A stretch of DNA of 7,923 bases, taken from positions 1-7,923 of the forward strand of contig JBEKCP010000273.1 of the NCBI GenBank assembly GCA_050014815.1, written 5' to 3'. Each line of letters begins with the position of its first letter. The first letter of the stretch is position 1. Below, one piece after another: positions 5,951-7,923 of the stretch. The position numbers were made by a program, and so were the translations under genes. The DNA is from JBEKCP01 sp050014815 (GTDB lineage: Bacteria; Planctomycetota; Planctomycetia; Pirellulales; Thermoguttaceae). A model generated the notes under the pieces. That model did no database searches and had not been told where the DNA came from. It saw nothing but the letters and a program-made list of their open reading frames with translations.

Positions 5951-7186
5951 ATGTTTCGACGTAGGAAGCTCCTGCCGCTTGAGGACCGCGGGCCGCTGCG
6001 GGTCATGTTCGTGCTGACGAGCATGCCGGTCGGCGGCCAGGAGACGTTGACGGTGGAATTGATCCGCCGCCTCGACCGCGAGCGGTTTTCGCCGGAATTG
6101 TGCTGTTTGAAGGAGTTGGGGCCGCTCGGGGCGGTGCTGGCCCGCGAAGTGCCCGCCCACAGCGGCCTGTTGGCCGGCAAATGGGACCTGCGGGTGCTGG
6201 AGCGGCTGGTGCGGCTCTTCCGCTCCCGCCGTGTGGACGCGGTGGTGACCGTCGGGGCCGGCGACAAGATGTTCTGGGGCCGGCTGGCCGGTTGGCTGGC
6301 CGGCGTGCCGGTGATCGCGTCGGCGCTGCACACCACAGGGTATCCCGACCGCGTCCAGCGGCTCAATCGCCCGCTGGCCGCCGTTACCGACGCCTTCATT
6401 GCCGTGGCCGAGGCGCAGGGGCGATACCTGGCCGAGCACGAGGGCTGCACGGCGTCGAAGGTCCGCGTCATTCCCAACGGGATCGACGTGGAGCGATTTC
6501 ATCCGCGGCCGCCCAGCCGCGCGATCCTGGCGGAGTTGGGGCTGGCGCCGCACCCGCCGAGCGGGTCGCCGCCGGTGGTCGGCATCGTGGCGGCACTGCG
6601 TCCGGAGAAGAACCACGCGCTCTTTCTTCGTGCGGCCGCCCTGGTCCGCCGCGAACTCCCCCAGGCCCGATTCCTGGTCGTTGGCGACGGGCCCCAACGG
6701 GCTCCGCTGGAGCAGCTCGCCGGGCAATTGGGGCTCTCCGACGCGGTCCGCTTCCTGGGCACGCGGGCCGACGTGCCCGAGATCCTTTCCGTGGTCGATT
6801 TGGTGCTATTGACTTCGCACATCGAGGCCAGCCCCGTGTCGCTCTTGGAGGCCATGGCGTCGGAGAAAGCAGTGGTGGCCACCCGGGTGGGGTCGGTCGA
6901 GGAGGCGGTGGTGGACGGCCGGACCGGTTACCTGGTTCCGCCCGGCGATGCGGACGGCTTGGCCCGACGGACGCTGGAGTTGCTCACCCGGCGTGATCGG
7001 GCGGCTGCCATGGGCCGCGCCGGCCGGCAGCACGTGCTCGGCCGGTGGTCCCTGGACCAGATGGTTCGGGGCTACGAGGACCTGATTGCCGGGATCTATG
7101 CGGCCAAGGCGGCGGAGGTTGCCGCGGCGAAACCGCAAGCGGGTGCCCAGCCGGCCGCTAGCGCCACCCCCAGTGGGAAAAGGTGA
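5951..7186 (+). CDS. GT4-family glycosyltransferase
   Basis: This 411-residue protein has the two-Rossmann GT-B layout of family GT4. The N-terminal domain opens with VMFVLTSMPVGGQE (18-31, glycine-rich acceptor-side loop). The linker carries VIPNGID (173-179), and the C-terminal domain shows RPEKNH (217-222), VVGDGP (243-248) and the E-x7-E motif with E292 and E300 (IEASPVSLLE). GT4 enzymes are retaining and use nucleotide sugars in the cytoplasm, typically adding a sugar to a lipid-linked repeat unit; donor and linkage cannot be told from motifs. No membrane helix is apparent. The start at 5951 has no Shine-Dalgarno; M19 (6005) lies just before the first strand and is a possible alternative. 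The last 30 or so residues are a low-complexity Ala/Lys/Pro tail, and the final three residues and the stop lie in a small palindrome. The spacing from the deacetylase (39 bases) suggests one transcript. Confidence 0.92.
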   Translation: MFRRRKLLPLEDRGPLRVMFVLTSMPVGGQETLTVELIRRLDRERFSPELCCLKELGPLGAVLAREVPAHSGLLAGKWDLRVLERLVRLFRSRRVDAVVTVGAGDKMFWGRLAGWLAGVPVIASALHTTGYPDRVQRLNRPLAAVTDAFIAVAEAQGRYLAEHEGCTASKVRVIPNGIDVERFHPRPPSRAILAELGLAPHPPSGSPPVVGIVAALRPEKNHALFLRAAALVRRELPQARFLVVGDGPQRAPLEQLAGQLGLSDAVRFLGTRADVPEILSVVDLVLLTSHIEASPVSLLEAMASEKAVVATRVGSVEEAVVDGRTGYLVPPGDADGLARRTLELLTRRDRAAAMGRAGRQHVLGRWSLDQMVRGYEDLIAGIYAAKAAEVAAAKPQAGAQPAASATPSGKR

Positions 7187-7201
7187 CAGGCACCGTTTCC
7201 C
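7175..7201. repeat. Small palindrome spanning the glycosyltransferase stop codon
   Basis: GGGAAAAGGTG (7175-7185) pairs with CACCGTTTCCC (7191-7201) with one mismatch and a five-base loop. The TGA stop of the glycosyltransferase (7184-7186) is at the tip of the left arm. It is a different sequence from the GGGGACAGTCCCC elements but has the same form and the same position relative to a gene end. Confidence 0.65.
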
Positions 7202-7253
7202 GGTGCGGTGGGGGTTGGCCTGGATCGTTCGCGGCGTTAGGATTACGCGGAGC

Positions 7254-7874
7254 ATGGATACGATTCTTCTGACGAGGAACTGCCTGGCCGCGGTGGCCCG
7301 GCTCCTCAGCGGCGCCAGCGTCCGCTGGATCGACTCCCAGCCCGACACGTGCCAGCGGCTGTATTTCGCCAACCATACGAGCCATTTGGACGCGGTGGTG
7401 GTGTGGTCGGCGTTGCCTCCGGCGGTGCGGGAGTTGACCCGGCCGGTCGCGGCCAAGGACTACTGGACGAAGGGCCCCATCCGGCAGTTCCTGGCGACCC
7501 AGGTTTTCAACGCCCTCCTGATCGATCGCACCAAGATCAAGGTCCACCAGAGCCCGGTGGACGCCATGGTCCGGGAGATCGGCAACCAGTATTCGCTCAT
7601 CGTGTTTCCCGAGGGAGGCCGGAGCGACGGCCGCGAGATCGGCGAGTTCAAGAGCGGCATTTACTACCTGTCCAAGAGGCGGCCCGACCTGGAGCTGATC
7701 CCCGTGTACATCGACAACATGAACCGGATCCTGCCGCGGGGACAAGTGCTGCCGGTGCCGCTACTGAGCCTTATCAGCTTCGGCCCGCCCATGTGGCTGG
7801 AGGCCGGCGAGCCGAAGCACGAGTTCCTCCGCCGGACGCGGGAGGCCGTGCGGCGCTTGAAGGAGATCGACTGA
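7254..7874 (+). CDS. PlsC-type glycerolipid/1-acyl-sn-glycerol-3-phosphate acyltransferase family protein
   Basis: This 206-residue protein shows all four acyltransferase blocks of the PlsC family. NHTSHLD at 40-46 is the catalytic H-x4-D, with H41 and D46. LLIDR at 88-92 is block II, FPEGGRS at 118-124 is block III (phosphate binding), and LIPVYID at 148-154 is block IV. The family moves acyl chains from acyl-ACP or acyl-CoA to lysophospholipids at the inner membrane face; some members acylate other substrates. The length is near the short end of the family. The ATG at 7254 was chosen as the first ATG after the upstream stop; its only purine run (GGAG, 7249-7252) is one base away and too close. 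In-frame GTG 7203 or TTG 7215 would add 17 or 13 residues (including a LAWIVRGVRI stretch) and are plausible. The gene follows the glycosyltransferase by 67 bases and ends four bases before the next start. Confidence 0.85.
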   Translation: MDTILLTRNCLAAVARLLSGASVRWIDSQPDTCQRLYFANHTSHLDAVVVWSALPPAVRELTRPVAAKDYWTKGPIRQFLATQVFNALLIDRTKIKVHQSPVDAMVREIGNQYSLIVFPEGGRSDGREIGEFKSGIYYLSKRRPDLELIPVYIDNMNRILPRGQVLPVPLLSLISFGPPMWLEAGEPKHEFLRRTREAVRRLKEID

Positions 7875-7878
7875 GGCC

Positions 7879-7923
7879 ATGAGCGGAGTCCTGGAACTGA
7901 AAACGCTTCTGCTGGTGGGCGGC
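7879..7923 (+). CDS. Start of an unidentified protein, cut by window edge
   Basis: An ATG four bases after the acyltransferase stop opens a frame of 15 codons (MSGVLELKTLLLVGG) that runs off the window. The hydrophobic end hints at a membrane helix. A phosphatidate cytidylyltransferase would be a natural partner for a PlsC-like gene, but 15 residues cannot show it. The tight spacing suggests translational coupling with the acyltransferase. Confidence 0.45.
   Translation, partial: MSGVLELKTLLLVGG

Noticed and set aside
5345..6727. Minus-strand open frame of about 460 codons across the deacetylase and glycosyltransferase
   Set aside because: It is antisense to both genes, crosses the palindrome at 5857-5933, and encodes a His/Arg/Gln-rich product without motifs.

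Overview
This GC-rich window looks like part of a bacterial surface-polysaccharide (exopolysaccharide or O-antigen-type) locus. Codon use is strongly G/C at third positions. Several plus-strand genes lack a clear Shine-Dalgarno site, and short dispersed palindromes sit at gene ends. That combination, with the gene content, resembles Planctomycetes, but this is an inference from style and not a proven assignment.

Layout. At the left edge a minus-strand gene, cut by the window, starts at 283 and encodes the beginning of a bacterial sugar transferase (the enzyme type that loads the first sugar phosphate onto a lipid carrier). A divergent gap with a large nested inverted repeat (454-534) separates it from a plus-strand multi-pass O-antigen polymerase/ligase-like protein (552-1961). 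Convergent with it, and overlapping its 3' end by 65 bases, is a minus-strand Wzz/GumC-type chain-length protein (1897-3459). A 367-base divergent gap (3460-3826) carries telomere-like GGGATTA repeats in inverted orientation and a C7/G7 hairpin. From 3827 to the right edge five genes point the same way with short spacing: a FemAB/CelD-like GNAT acyltransferase, a NodB-type polysaccharide deacetylase, a GT4 glycosyltransferase, a PlsC-type acyltransferase, and the first 15 codons of another gene.

How the genes fit together. The sugar transferase would start the repeat unit on undecaprenyl phosphate and the GT4 enzyme would extend it. The Wzy/WaaL-like membrane protein would polymerise or ligate it, and the Wzz-like protein would set chain length. 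The deacetylase and GNAT protein would modify the sugars or acyl groups. The PlsC-like protein is less obviously part of the pathway and may belong to lipid synthesis or to acyl decoration. No flippase (Wzx), outer-membrane exporter (Wza) or tyrosine kinase domain is visible here; if present they lie outside the window.

The most unusual feature is the set of short palindromic or telomere-like repeats that run into the 3' ends of coding regions. Three consecutive genes (GNAT, deacetylase, glycosyltransferase) have their stop codon inside such a repeat, and the chain-length gene has one in frame in its C-terminal tail. I see no RNA gene, CRISPR array, transposase or integrase. The gene content itself is a recognisable polysaccharide cluster and not an obviously new system.
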